From: CAVYUC01 sp963816685
Lineage (GTDB): Bacteria > Bacteroidota > Bacteroidia > Bacteroidales > Prolixibacteraceae
Assembly: GCA_963816685.1 (NCBI GenBank)
Contig: CAWFMB010000016.1
Location: forward strand, 248,001 to 312,000
Reading direction: 5' to 3'
DNA: 64,000 nt
Part shown: positions 8,519 through 17,323 of the stretch, piece after piece
How the letters are laid out: every line of letters begins with the position of its first letter
Numbering within the stretch: position 1 is the first letter of the stretch
Program-made: the position numbers and the translations under genes
The notes under the pieces: model-generated
Database searches by the model: none
The model's input: only the letters and a program-made list of their open reading frames with translations
Told to the model about the DNA's origin: nothing

Positions 8519-9310
8519 TTGAACTTTTTTCAAATATATTTTGAAGGATTACTTCTGATTGTCATCTTTTTTTCGCTTCTGTGGATTTTCAGCGTTTTCA
8601 GAAAAGATGCAGGTATTGTGGATATGTTTTGGGGTGCGGGTTTTATTCTGGTTACTGCATTTTATTTTTTTGTCACGGAAAATTATACTACCCGGAAGTT
8701 TATAGTACTGGCGCTTGTATTGATTTGGGGACTGCGCCTGACCGTATACATTATGGGGCGGAATATGGGAAAGGAAGAAGATTTTCGGTACCGTAATTTC
8801 AGAAAAAAATATGGCGAAAAACGATACTGGTGGATAAGTTATTTTCAGGTGTTTCTTTTACAGGGCGTAATATTATGGTTTGTTTCGGCGCCACTGCTTG
8901 CAGCGCAGTATTTTACGGAAGAAAATGATTTGAATTTTTTCGATTTCCTTGGAATATTCATCTGGCTGGCCGGTTTTATTTTCGAAGCCGGTGGTGACTT
9001 TCAAATGGCCCGGTTTAAAAATAACCCGCTAAATGAAGGTAAAATTCTCCGTAAAGGTTTCTGGAAATATACACGTCATCCCAACTATTTTGGTGACGCC
9101 GCAGTTTGGTGGGGCTTTGGACTAATAAGTATTGCAGCCGGAAGTTATTTGCCTGTCTTAGGCCCTGTATTAATGACATTTCTACTGTTGAAAGTTTCCG
9201 GAGTATCCATGCTTGAAAAAACACTTAAAAGGACAAAACCCGGGTATAATGAATATGCAAGGCAAACAAATTCATTTATTCCCTGGTTTCCAAAAAAGAA
9301 AAAACAATGA
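8519..9310 (+). CDS. DUF1295 membrane protein (steroid-reductase/ICMT-like fold)
   Basis: This 263-residue protein has about six transmembrane helices. The C-terminal signature GFWKYTRHPNYFGDAAVWWGFG is that of DUF1295, related to steroid 5-alpha reductases and isoprenylcysteine methyltransferases, which bind NADPH or AdoMet in the membrane. The substrate is unknown. The start is TTG at 8519: no in-frame ATG occurs before residue 36, and the hydrophobic N-terminus MNFFQIYFEGLL fits the family. The stop overlaps the start of the peroxiredoxin gene by 4 bp (ATGA), so the two are translationally coupled. Confidence 0.88.
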   Translation: MNFFQIYFEGLLLIVIFFSLLWIFSVFRKDAGIVDMFWGAGFILVTAFYFFVTENYTTRKFIVLALVLIWGLRLTVYIMGRNMGKEEDFRYRNFRKKYGEKRYWWISYFQVFLLQGVILWFVSAPLLAAQYFTEENDLNFFDFLGIFIWLAGFIFEAGGDFQMARFKNNPLNEGKILRKGFWKYTRHPNYFGDAAVWWGFGLISIAAGSYLPVLGPVLMTFLLLKVSGVSMLEKTLKRTKPGYNEYARQTNSFIPWFPKKKKQ

Positions 9311-9855
9311 AAGCTTTAAACTGTTTATTTATCGTATTTATCATCTCAATGGTCCCGGGTTATTCATATAATTCAGGAATTGAATCAGCAGAAATGGGAA
9401 AAATTGAAACGGGCGATACAGTGCCTCAATTCAAACTAAAAAATCAGGACGGCAAATGGATTAACATTAATTCTTTGCTGGGAGAAAAGAACCTTGTCAT
9501 CTATTTTTACCCGCACGACGGAACTCCGGGATGTACAAAACAAGCCTGTACCTTTCGGGACGAATATGAAAAATTTAAAAATGCCGATGCCGAAGTTATT
9601 GGCATCAGCAGCCAGTCGGTGAAAAGCCATAAAAAGTTTGCACTAAAATATGATTTGCCTTTTATTCTTTTAAGCGATGAAAAAAATGAAGTAAGAGAAA
9701 AGTTTGGAGTTCCTTCCGGTTTGTTTGGGCTTATTCCCGGAAGAGTAACATATGTGGTAAATAAAAAAGGCCGGGTTGTTTACATCTATAATTCAATGTC
9801 GGATGTGGAACAACATGTCGAAAATGCACTGAATATTCTTAAAAAACTGGATTAA
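9307..9855 (+). CDS. bcp: Exported PrxQ/BCP-type peroxiredoxin
   Basis: This 182-residue thioredoxin-fold peroxidase carries the PrxQ signature HDGTPGCTKQACTFRDEY, with peroxidatic Cys76 and resolving Cys81 five residues apart on the same helix. It reduces peroxides and is recycled by a thioredoxin-like donor. A hydrophobic N-terminus (about residues 4-20) suggests export, which is less usual than the cytosolic form; there is no lipobox Cys. The gene overlaps the DUF1295 gene by 4 bp, hinting that the pair protects or repairs membrane components (inference). Confidence 0.9.
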   Translation: MKALNCLFIVFIISMVPGYSYNSGIESAEMGKIETGDTVPQFKLKNQDGKWININSLLGEKNLVIYFYPHDGTPGCTKQACTFRDEYEKFKNADAEVIGISSQSVKSHKKFALKYDLPFILLSDEKNEVREKFGVPSGLFGLIPGRVTYVVNKKGRVVYIYNSMSDVEQHVENALNILKKLD

Positions 9856-9906
9856 ACCAATCTTTACTGAAATCGTTTAAATGTCACGATCTAATATATT
9901 CTGTTT

Positions 9907-12669
9907 ATGAAGCAACTTGAAACACTGAAAAAAGAACTTGGAAAACCTTACTTCGATCTTGAATTTCTGCTAAATTGCTTTAAGGAAGTTCTCATTGAAA
10001 ACAATGAGAAGGAACTCGCCAACTGCATTCCATGGATAAGTGATGAATCGAGTTATGAGGATGCAGTTTTTTCACAAAAACATTTTCACATGTTTTCAGT
10101 AAGTTTCCAGTTGCTCAATTTAGCTGAAACAAACGGTGCAGTACAGAACCGTAGAAAGACGGAAGAAAAAGAATCGCTAAGCTCTATTAAAGGACTATGG
10201 GCCAATACTTTTAAACTATTAAAAAAGAACGGTTTCTCAGAAGATCAGATTGCAGGTATTTTCAGCGAAATTGAAGTTGAACCGGTTCTGACTGCTCATC
10301 CAACCGAAGCAAAGCGCCCGGTGGTTTTAAAAAACTACCGCGAGTTGTACCTGCTGCTCGTGAAAAGGGAGAATTCAATGTATAATTCGTATGAAAATGA
10401 TGAAAATAAAAATGAAATCAAACGCGTCATTACTTCTATCTGGTACATCGATGAATATTATATGGAAAAGCCAAAAGTGGAAACTGAACTCGACAATGTT
10501 ATCCATTATTTTGTAAACGTTTTTCCTGAAATCATCAACCTGCTGAACCGGAGACTTATTCAGGCCTGGGAGAATGCAGGATTCAATAAACAAAAACTGG
10601 TGGAAAACAACAACTTTCCGCTGTTAAAATTTGGAACCTGGATTGGTGGCGATCGTGACGGACACCCACTGGTTACTGCGGAAATCACCCGACAGACTTT
10701 ACTAAAACTTCGGCTTAATGCATTCATCATTCTCAAAAATGAACTGACAAAACTGTCAGAGAACCTGAGTTTCTATACACATCAAAACCAGCTTCCCGAA
10801 AAAATTTCATTACGATTGAATGAAATAGTTGATGAACTTGGGAATAATTCAACAGATCTGGTTTCGGCACACAGTAATGAAGCATTTAAATTATTTGTGC
10901 TGCTGCTTGTTGAAAAAATGCCCATTAATATCGGCCGGGGAAGATTGTTTGAACTTGTTGACAAAAAGGAAAGCTATAAACTTGCACAACAACTTATTAA
11001 TGATTTGGAACTTCTTAAAGTTGAATTGAAAAATCATGGCGTTTTGGAACTTGCCAATTTCTCAGTAAATCACTCTATTCAAATAGTTAAAACATTTGGT
11101 TTTTATTTAGCCGAACTAGACATTCGTCAAAACAGCAGTTATTATGAGAAAGCATTAATTCAGATAGTTAATGAATCGAAGTTAAATGGAGAATTGCCGG
11201 AAGAATTACCGGAAAGCGAAGTACAAAAAATCATTCAGTCTGAACTAAAAACAAACCGGCCATTTATTCGTGACTGGAGCCTGCTTCCGCATGAAGCGAA
11301 AAGTGTTTTGGAATGTTTTAACGTTCTGCAACATCACATTACTGAATACTCTTCACAATCACTAGGTTCACTGATTGTGAGCATGACCCGCAATGCCACC
11401 GATTTGATGATGGTATACATTCTCGCCCGCGAAGCCGGTCTTACTTTTTTTAAAGAAACGCTGATTATCAAATTGAACGTAGCTCCTCTTTTTGAAACCA
11501 TCAGTGATCTAATTGCAAGTCCTGCCATTATGGAAGAATATTTTAGTTATCCTGAAGTGCAGAACAGCCTTGAATTTCAGCGAAAACAAAAAAAGCTTCA
11601 GCACAAAACCCAGGAGATTATGATTGGCTACAGCGACAGCAACAAAGATGGCGGGATTCTGGCCAGCTCATGGTATTTATACAAAGCGCAGAAAGAGATT
11701 TCGGAAGTGGGGAAAAAGTTTGGAGTTAAAATTAAATTCTTCCACGGGAAAGGCGGCTCCATTAGCCGCGGAGCAGGTCCCGTTCACTGGTTTCTCCGTT
11801 CACTTCCGCATGGCACACTTTCCGGCAAGTTTAAAATAACCGAGCAGGGAGAAACTATTGAAAAGAAATTTGCAAATAAAATCAATGCAGCATATAATCT
11901 TGAATTGATGCTTTCGGGAACCACATTAAACACGCTCCTCCACCAGAATGAGATGCAAACAAAAAATGAAGCGCCGGAAATTCTGGAATATATGGGAAAA
12001 GAGAGTTTCAATTTTTATAATGAATTGCTTAAAAACGAACATTTTCTTGAATTCTACGAACAGGCGACACCGATTGATGTCATCGAGGAAAGCAAAATTG
12101 GCTCGCGTCCGGCCAGGCGAACCGGAAAAAGGACCTTTGAAGATTTACGTGCCATCCCATGGGTTTTTAGCTGGGGACAATCAAGATACCATATTACCAG
12201 CTGGTATGGAGTTGGTTCCACCCTTGAGAAAATGCAATCCGAATTTCCCGAAAAATACAACAAGTTGAAAGAACTGCTGCATACAAACCATTTTGTGCGT
12301 TATATTTTAACAAATATAGATACAAGTCTTGCAAGTACAGATGAAGAAATCATGAAACTCTACGCTGGATTGGTAAAAAACCAGGTGGTAAAAAATACAA
12401 TTCTTAACCTTTTACTTACCGAACTTGAAAAAACACGCAGGTTAATGCAGGAGTTGCTTGGGCGGCCAATGCATGAAAGGCGTAAAAATCATTTCTATTC
12501 AACTGGTTTGCGTGCGGAAGCATTAACCATACTTCACAAAAACCAGGTAAACAACCTAAAACAATGGCGGAATGCTGATTTCAACGGAGCTGAAGAAAAA
12601 GAAAACCTGCTGAACCAACTTCTGATTTCGGTAAATGCAATTGCAAATGCAATGGGAACAACAGGATAA
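9907..12669 (+). CDS. ppc: Phosphoenolpyruvate carboxylase
   Basis: This 920-residue cytoplasmic enzyme adds bicarbonate to PEP to give oxaloacetate, feeding the C4 acids used in fumarate respiration and aspartate synthesis. The catalytic His131 lies in VLTAHPTEAKR. GGDRDGHPLVT, IMIGYSDSNKDGG and SRPARRTGKRTFEDLRAIPWVFSWGQ are all present. The active-site loop reads FHGKGGSISRGAGP: the usual first Arg of FHGRGG is Lys615 here while Arg621 is kept. The C-terminus ends MGTTG rather than the common NTG. Length fits the family. It stands alone between the peroxiredoxin gene (51-bp gap) and the ammonium transporter. Confidence 0.95.
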   Translation: MKQLETLKKELGKPYFDLEFLLNCFKEVLIENNEKELANCIPWISDESSYEDAVFSQKHFHMFSVSFQLLNLAETNGAVQNRRKTEEKESLSSIKGLWANTFKLLKKNGFSEDQIAGIFSEIEVEPVLTAHPTEAKRPVVLKNYRELYLLLVKRENSMYNSYENDENKNEIKRVITSIWYIDEYYMEKPKVETELDNVIHYFVNVFPEIINLLNRRLIQAWENAGFNKQKLVENNNFPLLKFGTWIGGDRDGHPLVTAEITRQTLLKLRLNAFIILKNELTKLSENLSFYTHQNQLPEKISLRLNEIVDELGNNSTDLVSAHSNEAFKLFVLLLVEKMPINIGRGRLFELVDKKESYKLAQQLINDLELLKVELKNHGVLELANFSVNHSIQIVKTFGFYLAELDIRQNSSYYEKALIQIVNESKLNGELPEELPESEVQKIIQSELKTNRPFIRDWSLLPHEAKSVLECFNVLQHHITEYSSQSLGSLIVSMTRNATDLMMVYILAREAGLTFFKETLIIKLNVAPLFETISDLIASPAIMEEYFSYPEVQNSLEFQRKQKKLQHKTQEIMIGYSDSNKDGGILASSWYLYKAQKEISEVGKKFGVKIKFFHGKGGSISRGAGPVHWFLRSLPHGTLSGKFKITEQGETIEKKFANKINAAYNLELMLSGTTLNTLLHQNEMQTKNEAPEILEYMGKESFNFYNELLKNEHFLEFYEQATPIDVIEESKIGSRPARRTGKRTFEDLRAIPWVFSWGQSRYHITSWYGVGSTLEKMQSEFPEKYNKLKELLHTNHFVRYILTNIDTSLASTDEEIMKLYAGLVKNQVVKNTILNLLLTELEKTRRLMQELLGRPMHERRKNHFYSTGLRAEALTILHKNQVNNLKQWRNADFNGAEEKENLLNQLLISVNAIANAMGTTG

Positions 12670-13089
12670 TTGGAAGATGATTCTTTTTGGCTTTCAACTT
12701 TAATTTATTAAACAGCCTGTAATTTAGATTCATTTTAAAAAACATGATAAATCTCATACATCAAACCTCAAACACTAAATTCAATTTTTTGCAAATTTGA
12801 ATTTCTACCCTATTTTTTGGTTCAAATTTCTTTTCTTTTTTAAGATATTTGATACAACACCCCCTGGTGATTTCTATTTTCCTATTCTTTTTAAATGAAA
12901 TCATTAATTCAGTCCCTTGTAACAAAATGATACTTTTAAGTGTATTTGAAAATAATTTTAACCGATAATACCCGTTTAAAATATCTTTTTTCTTCCGGGA
13001 AGGAACAAACAGTAACATATCTTTCGTTTTTATTCTATTTTTGCATCCATCGGAAAGTAAATAGTTCTGAAATTCTAAAACGGAGTAAC
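12670..13089. other. Intergenic region upstream of the ammonium transporter
   Basis: About 420 bp of very AT-rich DNA. A leftward 85-codon frame (12761-13018) has no recognisable features and low-complexity composition; I do not call it. The region holds the transporter promoter at 13036-13043. No hairpin strong enough for a PEP carboxylase terminator was found. Confidence 0.6.
13036..13043 (+). promoter_or_regulatory. -7 promoter element upstream of amt
   Basis: TATTTTTG is a perfect TAnnTTTG match ending 46 bp before ATG 13090. Its position argues against the longer open frame that begins at 12940, because transcription would start inside it. No clear -33 TTTG at the right distance. Confidence 0.5.
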
Positions 13090-14322
13090 ATGTTCGACAA
13101 AGGTCTCACTACTTTTATGATTGTTGCCACCAGCCTGGTTATGCTAATGACTCCCGGACTTGCATTTTTTTATGGCGGACTTGGATGCAAAAAAAATATC
13201 CTGAGTATCATGATGCAGAGTTTTGTATCCCTTGGATTAACTACTATTTTATGGATTGCTTTTGGATATTCCTTATGCTTTAGCGGAACAATGGCAGAAG
13301 GGACAGATTTTTTTGGATTCATAGGAAATCTGGATAAAGTATTTCTGAATGGAGTTACCTCTTCTACTCCTTTTTCAGCTGACAGAAACTTTCCTGAATA
13401 TATATTTGTGGCTTATCAAATGATGTTTGCCATTATTACTCCGGCACTTATAACAGGTGCATTTATTAACAGGGTAACTTTTAAAGCATATATATTATTT
13501 CTAATTCTGTGGCAAATATTTGTTTATTATCCGTTTGTGCATATGGTTTGGGGCGGTGGAATCCTTGCTGAATGGGGAGTGCTTGATTTTGCAGGAGGAA
13601 TTCCGGTGCATGCCACAGCAGGATTTGCTGCACTGGCATCTGTACTTTTTGTTGGAAACCGTGCCGAGCAAAACAGCGGCCCCAATAATATTCCGCTTGT
13701 TGCAATTGGCACAAGTTTACTCTGGTTTGGCTGGTATGGTTTTAATGCCGGGAGCGAACTGAATGTCGATGCAATTACTGCACAGGCATTTTTAAATACA
13801 GATGTAGCAGCATCTGTTGCTGCTATAACATGGTTAACCATTGAATGGACAACCGGCAGAAAAAGACCAACTTTTATTGGTTTGATGACAGGTGCCGTTG
13901 CAGGTTTGGCTACAATTACTCCTGCTGCCGGATATGTGAGTTTAGGTTCTGCATTTTTTATTGGTCTGAGTGCAGGTTTTATATGCTACCGGGCTGTAAA
14001 ATTCGTCAAACGGAAAAGATGGGATGATGCGCTGGATGTATGGGGAGTGCATGGAATCGGAGGAGTTACAGGAACCATAATGCTGGGGCTCTTTGCTACC
14101 AAATCCATTAATCCCGGAGGTGCAGACGGCCTGATTATGGGAGGCGGCTTCAGTTTTTTACTGAAAGAATTGGCGGCCATCACACTGGCTTCAGCATGGG
14201 GATTTGTTTTTACTTTAATCATGCTGAAGACGATTAACAAATTTGTGCCGGTTAAAGTAGGACGAATGGATGAATTAAAAGGACTCGATTTGGGTTACCA
14301 CGGCGAAGTCGCAAGGCAATAA
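13090..14322 (+). CDS. amt: Ammonium transporter (Amt/MEP/Rh family)
   Basis: I start this 410-residue protein at ATG 13090, which follows GGAG closely and a -7 element at 13036; the frame is open further upstream, but that part lacks family sequence. It has eleven predicted helices. Recognisable parts are TPGLAFFYGGLGCKKN, the external Phe/Trp ammonium-binding region, HMVWGGG, and the twin-His pore (VHATAG and VHGIGG). It conducts NH4+/NH3 across the inner membrane. No glnK PII gene is adjacent, unlike many Amt loci, so regulation by PII would be in trans. Confidence 0.93.
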   Translation: MFDKGLTTFMIVATSLVMLMTPGLAFFYGGLGCKKNILSIMMQSFVSLGLTTILWIAFGYSLCFSGTMAEGTDFFGFIGNLDKVFLNGVTSSTPFSADRNFPEYIFVAYQMMFAIITPALITGAFINRVTFKAYILFLILWQIFVYYPFVHMVWGGGILAEWGVLDFAGGIPVHATAGFAALASVLFVGNRAEQNSGPNNIPLVAIGTSLLWFGWYGFNAGSELNVDAITAQAFLNTDVAASVAAITWLTIEWTTGRKRPTFIGLMTGAVAGLATITPAAGYVSLGSAFFIGLSAGFICYRAVKFVKRKRWDDALDVWGVHGIGGVTGTIMLGLFATKSINPGGADGLIMGGGFSFLLKELAAITLASAWGFVFTLIMLKTINKFVPVKVGRMDELKGLDLGYHGEVARQ

Positions 14323-14416
14323 AACTATATCTTTCATTTTTGTCTCTCTTTGGCTTGTATATTTTACGTTGAATTAAACTTTAATTTTTGAACTTTATAC
14401 TCTGAACTTTTCCTTG

Positions 14417-14424
14417 TACATTTG
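14417..14424 (+). promoter_or_regulatory. -7 promoter element upstream of valS
   Basis: TACATTTG matches TAnnTTTG perfectly and ends 33 bp before ATG 14458. It overlaps the start of the longer open frame at 14422, supporting the downstream start. Confidence 0.5.
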
Positions 14425-14457
14425 CACCTCAAAAATTTATATAACGCTGAAAAGAAC

Positions 14458-17193
14458 ATGGAAATTCAGAGCAAATATTCCCCTGCAGAAGTTGAAAACA
14501 AGTGGTATAAATACTGGATGGAAAACAGATATTTTCATTCAGAACCCGACGGACGCGAATCATACACCATTGTGATTCCGCCGCCCAATGTTACAGGCGT
14601 CCTGCACATGGGGCACATGCTCAACAATACTATTCAGGATATTCTTGTACGCAGGGCACGTATGACCGGCAAAAATGCCTGCTGGGTACCGGGTACCGAC
14701 CACGCTTCCATTGCTACCGAAGCCAAAGTAGTAAATAAACTGCGTGCTGAAGGAATAGACAAATATGATCTTTCACGCGATGAATTTCTGAAACATGCCT
14801 GGGACTGGACCGACAAACATGGTGGAATTATCCTGGAACAGTTAAAAAAACTTGGGGCCTCCTGCGATTGGGACCGTACAGCTTTTACCATGGATGAAGC
14901 CCGCAGCGAATCTGTGTTAAAAGTTTTTATTGACCTGTATAATAAAGGTTTGATTTACCGTGGAGTGCGCATGGTGAACTGGGATCCGGCTGCCAAAACC
15001 GCTCTGTCTGACGAAGAGGTGATTTATAAGGAAGTCAAATCAAAACTGTATTATCTGAAATATAAGTTAGAAGCCCCATCCCAACCTTCCCCAAAGGGGA
15101 AGGAGTTTTCTCCCCCTTCGGGGGAGTTAGAGGGGGCTTCTGAGGGGGCTTCCTTTATTACCATCGCAACTACCCGTCCTGAAACAATTCTTGGCGACAC
15201 TGCAGTATGTGTAAATCCTGCCGATGAACGGTTTACCCACCTTATCGGTAAGCGTGTGCTGGTACCGCTGATTAACCGTTCCATCCCTGTTATTGCTGAT
15301 GAATACGTGGATATGGAATTTGGTACAGGCTGTCTGAAAATTACACCTGCACACGATATCAATGATTACGAAATTGGAATGCGCCATAATCTGCCATCCA
15401 TCGATATTTTTAATGATGACGGAACATTAAGCGATAAAGCAGAAATTTTCATAGGCGAAGATCGTTTTGATGTGCGTGATAAAATTGTCCCTGAACTTGA
15501 AAAGGCAGGTAATCTGGCTAAAATTGAAGACTACACCAACAAAGTGGGTTTCTCGGAAAGGACCGATGTAATTATAGAGCCAAAGCTTTCGGCGCAGTGG
15601 TTCCTTAAAATGGACGAGTTGGTAAAACCGGCGCTCGAAAATGTGATGAACGATACCATTCAGTTTCATCCTGCAAAATTTAAGAATATATACCGTCATT
15701 GGATGAGCAACATCAAAGACTGGTGCATCAGCCGTCAATTGTGGTGGGGACACCAGATTCCCGTGTGGTATATAAAAACTCAAGCCCCCCTAAATCCCCC
15801 CGAAGGGGGAAACTGGGGATTTGTGGTTGCTGAAAATGAAGAAGAAGCCAGGAAGCTTGCACTGGCCGGACACCCCTCCCTTGGAGGGGCTGGGGGAGGC
15901 TTCTCTCTCATTCAGGATGAAGATGTACTCGACACCTGGTTCTCGAGCTGGCTATGGCCGATTTCAGTTTTCGATGGAATCCGCAAACCCGATAACGACG
16001 ATGTAAATTATTATTATCCCACTTCTGATTTGGTAACTGCGCCCGATATTATTTTCTTCTGGGTGGCCAGGATGATTATTGCAGGTTACGAATACCGTCA
16101 TAAATTCCCCTACAAAAACGTTTATTTCACCGGAATGGTGCGTGATGCCCAGCGCCGAAAGATGTCAAAGTCGTTGGGAAATTCACCCGACCCGCTCGAT
16201 TTGATTGCAAAATATGGTGCCGATGGTGTGCGTGTGGGTATGCTCCTTTGCTCCCCTGCCGGTGGCGACCTTCTTTTTGATGAAAGCCTGCCGCAACAGG
16301 GAGCTGGTTTTGCAACGAAAATCTGGAATGCCTTCCGACTGGTAAAAAACTGGGAAGTTTCTGCTGACATTGAACAGCCGGAGCATTCGAAACTCGCGAT
16401 TGAATGGTTTCAAAATAAACTAAGCGAAGTGGTGGAGACGCTCAATTCACAGTTTGATCAGTTTCGTATTTCGGAAGCATTGATGACAGTTTACACCACA
16501 GTTCGGGATGAGTTTTCGGGATGGTTGCTCGAAATTGTCAAGCCGGCTTACCAGCAGCCCATCGATACTAAAACCTACAGCGAAGTCGTTGATTTGTTCG
16601 ACAAAATGCTGCGGCTCATGCATCCTTTCATGCCATTTATTACCGAAGAAATATGGCAACTGCTTACCGAACGAAACGAAGGTGAAAGCATCATGATTAG
16701 TCAGCTTCCAAAAGCTGAAAACTATGATAGTGGTTTACTTACTGCCTTTGAAAATGTAAAGGAAGCCATTTCGGGGATTCGTAAAATAAGGACAGATAAG
16801 AATATTCCAAATAAAGAATCTGTTGAGCTTAAAATCCAGCAGGGTGACAAAGGTTTCGAACCTCAGTTTAACCCGGTTATTATTAAGATGGCTCATCTTT
16901 CTTCGCTTAAAATGATAAATGAAGAAGTATCAGGTGCTGCATCTTTCCGGGTAAAATCCACCAACTTTTACATTCCGCTGGAAGGTTTTATCGATGTGGA
17001 GGAAGAATTAAAGAAGCTGGAGGAAGAATTAAAATATACAAAAGGATTTTTGGGTACAGTAATGAAAAAGCTGGGCAACGAACGGTTTGTAAACAATGCG
17101 CCGGAAGAAGTGGTGGCAAAAGAACTCGCCAAACAAACAGACGCCGAAGCAAAAATAAAAGTACTGGAAGATCGGATTGCCGGGTTGAAATAG
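14458..17193 (+). CDS. valS: Valyl-tRNA synthetase with in-frame repeat insertions
   Basis: This class I synthetase (911 residues from ATG 14458) charges tRNA-Val. It has PPPNVTGVLHMGHM (HIGH motif), KMSKSLGN (KMSKS motif), DTWFSSWLWP, an editing domain between the halves of the catalytic domain, and a C-terminal coiled coil (about 850-911) that grips the tRNA elbow. Three GC-rich palindromic tracts are inserted in frame at 15071-15152, 15782-15822 and 15871-15903. They encode Pro/Gly/Ser-rich pieces such as EAPSQPSPKGKEF and PLNPPEGGNWG not expected in the family. All catalytic motifs remain intact, so the enzyme is probably functional, as it must be if this is the only copy. A fourth copy follows the stop codon. 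Confidence 0.95.
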   Translation: MEIQSKYSPAEVENKWYKYWMENRYFHSEPDGRESYTIVIPPPNVTGVLHMGHMLNNTIQDILVRRARMTGKNACWVPGTDHASIATEAKVVNKLRAEGIDKYDLSRDEFLKHAWDWTDKHGGIILEQLKKLGASCDWDRTAFTMDEARSESVLKVFIDLYNKGLIYRGVRMVNWDPAAKTALSDEEVIYKEVKSKLYYLKYKLEAPSQPSPKGKEFSPPSGELEGASEGASFITIATTRPETILGDTAVCVNPADERFTHLIGKRVLVPLINRSIPVIADEYVDMEFGTGCLKITPAHDINDYEIGMRHNLPSIDIFNDDGTLSDKAEIFIGEDRFDVRDKIVPELEKAGNLAKIEDYTNKVGFSERTDVIIEPKLSAQWFLKMDELVKPALENVMNDTIQFHPAKFKNIYRHWMSNIKDWCISRQLWWGHQIPVWYIKTQAPLNPPEGGNWGFVVAENEEEARKLALAGHPSLGGAGGGFSLIQDEDVLDTWFSSWLWPISVFDGIRKPDNDDVNYYYPTSDLVTAPDIIFFWVARMIIAGYEYRHKFPYKNVYFTGMVRDAQRRKMSKSLGNSPDPLDLIAKYGADGVRVGMLLCSPAGGDLLFDESLPQQGAGFATKIWNAFRLVKNWEVSADIEQPEHSKLAIEWFQNKLSEVVETLNSQFDQFRISEALMTVYTTVRDEFSGWLLEIVKPAYQQPIDTKTYSEVVDLFDKMLRLMHPFMPFITEEIWQLLTERNEGESIMISQLPKAENYDSGLLTAFENVKEAISGIRKIRTDKNIPNKESVELKIQQGDKGFEPQFNPVIIKMAHLSSLKMINEEVSGAASFRVKSTNFYIPLEGFIDVEEELKKLEEELKYTKGFLGTVMKKLGNERFVNNAPEEVVAKELAKQTDAEAKIKVLEDRIAGLK
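15071..15152. repeat. GC-rich palindromic repeat inside valS, copy 1
   Basis: AAGCCCC... and ...GGGGGCTT flank two inner hairpins (TTCCCCAAAGGGGAA and CTCCCCCTTCGGGGGAG). Base composition differs sharply from the surrounding AT-rich gene. It adds about 28 residues in frame near the start of the editing domain. Confidence 0.85.
15782..15822. repeat. GC-rich palindromic repeat inside valS, copy 2
   Basis: The tract runs AAGCCCCCCTAAATCC, CCCCGAAGGGGG, then ACTGGGGATTT, and can fold on itself. It lies in frame between the HQIPVWYIK segment and the FVVAENEEEA segment, which are normally close together in this family. Confidence 0.85.
15871..15903. repeat. GC-rich palindromic repeat inside valS, copy 3
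   Basis: CCCCTCCCTTGGAGGGG followed by CTGGGGGAGGCTTC, inserted in frame just before the conserved QDEDVLDTWFSS block. It resembles the ends of copies 1 and 2. Confidence 0.75.
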
Positions 17194-17230
17194 CAGCCCC
17201 TCCTAACCTCCCCGGGGGGGAGGAATCAGG
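17194..17230. repeat. GC-rich palindromic repeat directly after the valS stop
   Basis: CAGCCCCTCCTAACC then TCCCCGGGGGGGAGGA begins at the base after the TAG stop. It belongs to the same family as the copies inside valS and may also act as a hairpin at the transcript end. Confidence 0.75.
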
Positions 17231-17323
17231 ATCATTCTATTAAAAAATTCAGTTTGAAAGTATTCTGAGAATATTTTTAATGAAGTTATCTCATCCTGAA
17301 AAACAAAAGGGATATAACCTCAA

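Noticed and set aside
12761..13018. Leftward 85-codon gene upstream of amt
   Set aside because: Very Lys/Ile-rich chance frame in AT-rich DNA, overlapping the amt promoter.
12940..13089. N-terminal extension of the ammonium transporter from 12940
   Set aside because: The extension is not family-like, and a -7 promoter element lies inside it; GGAG precedes ATG 13090.
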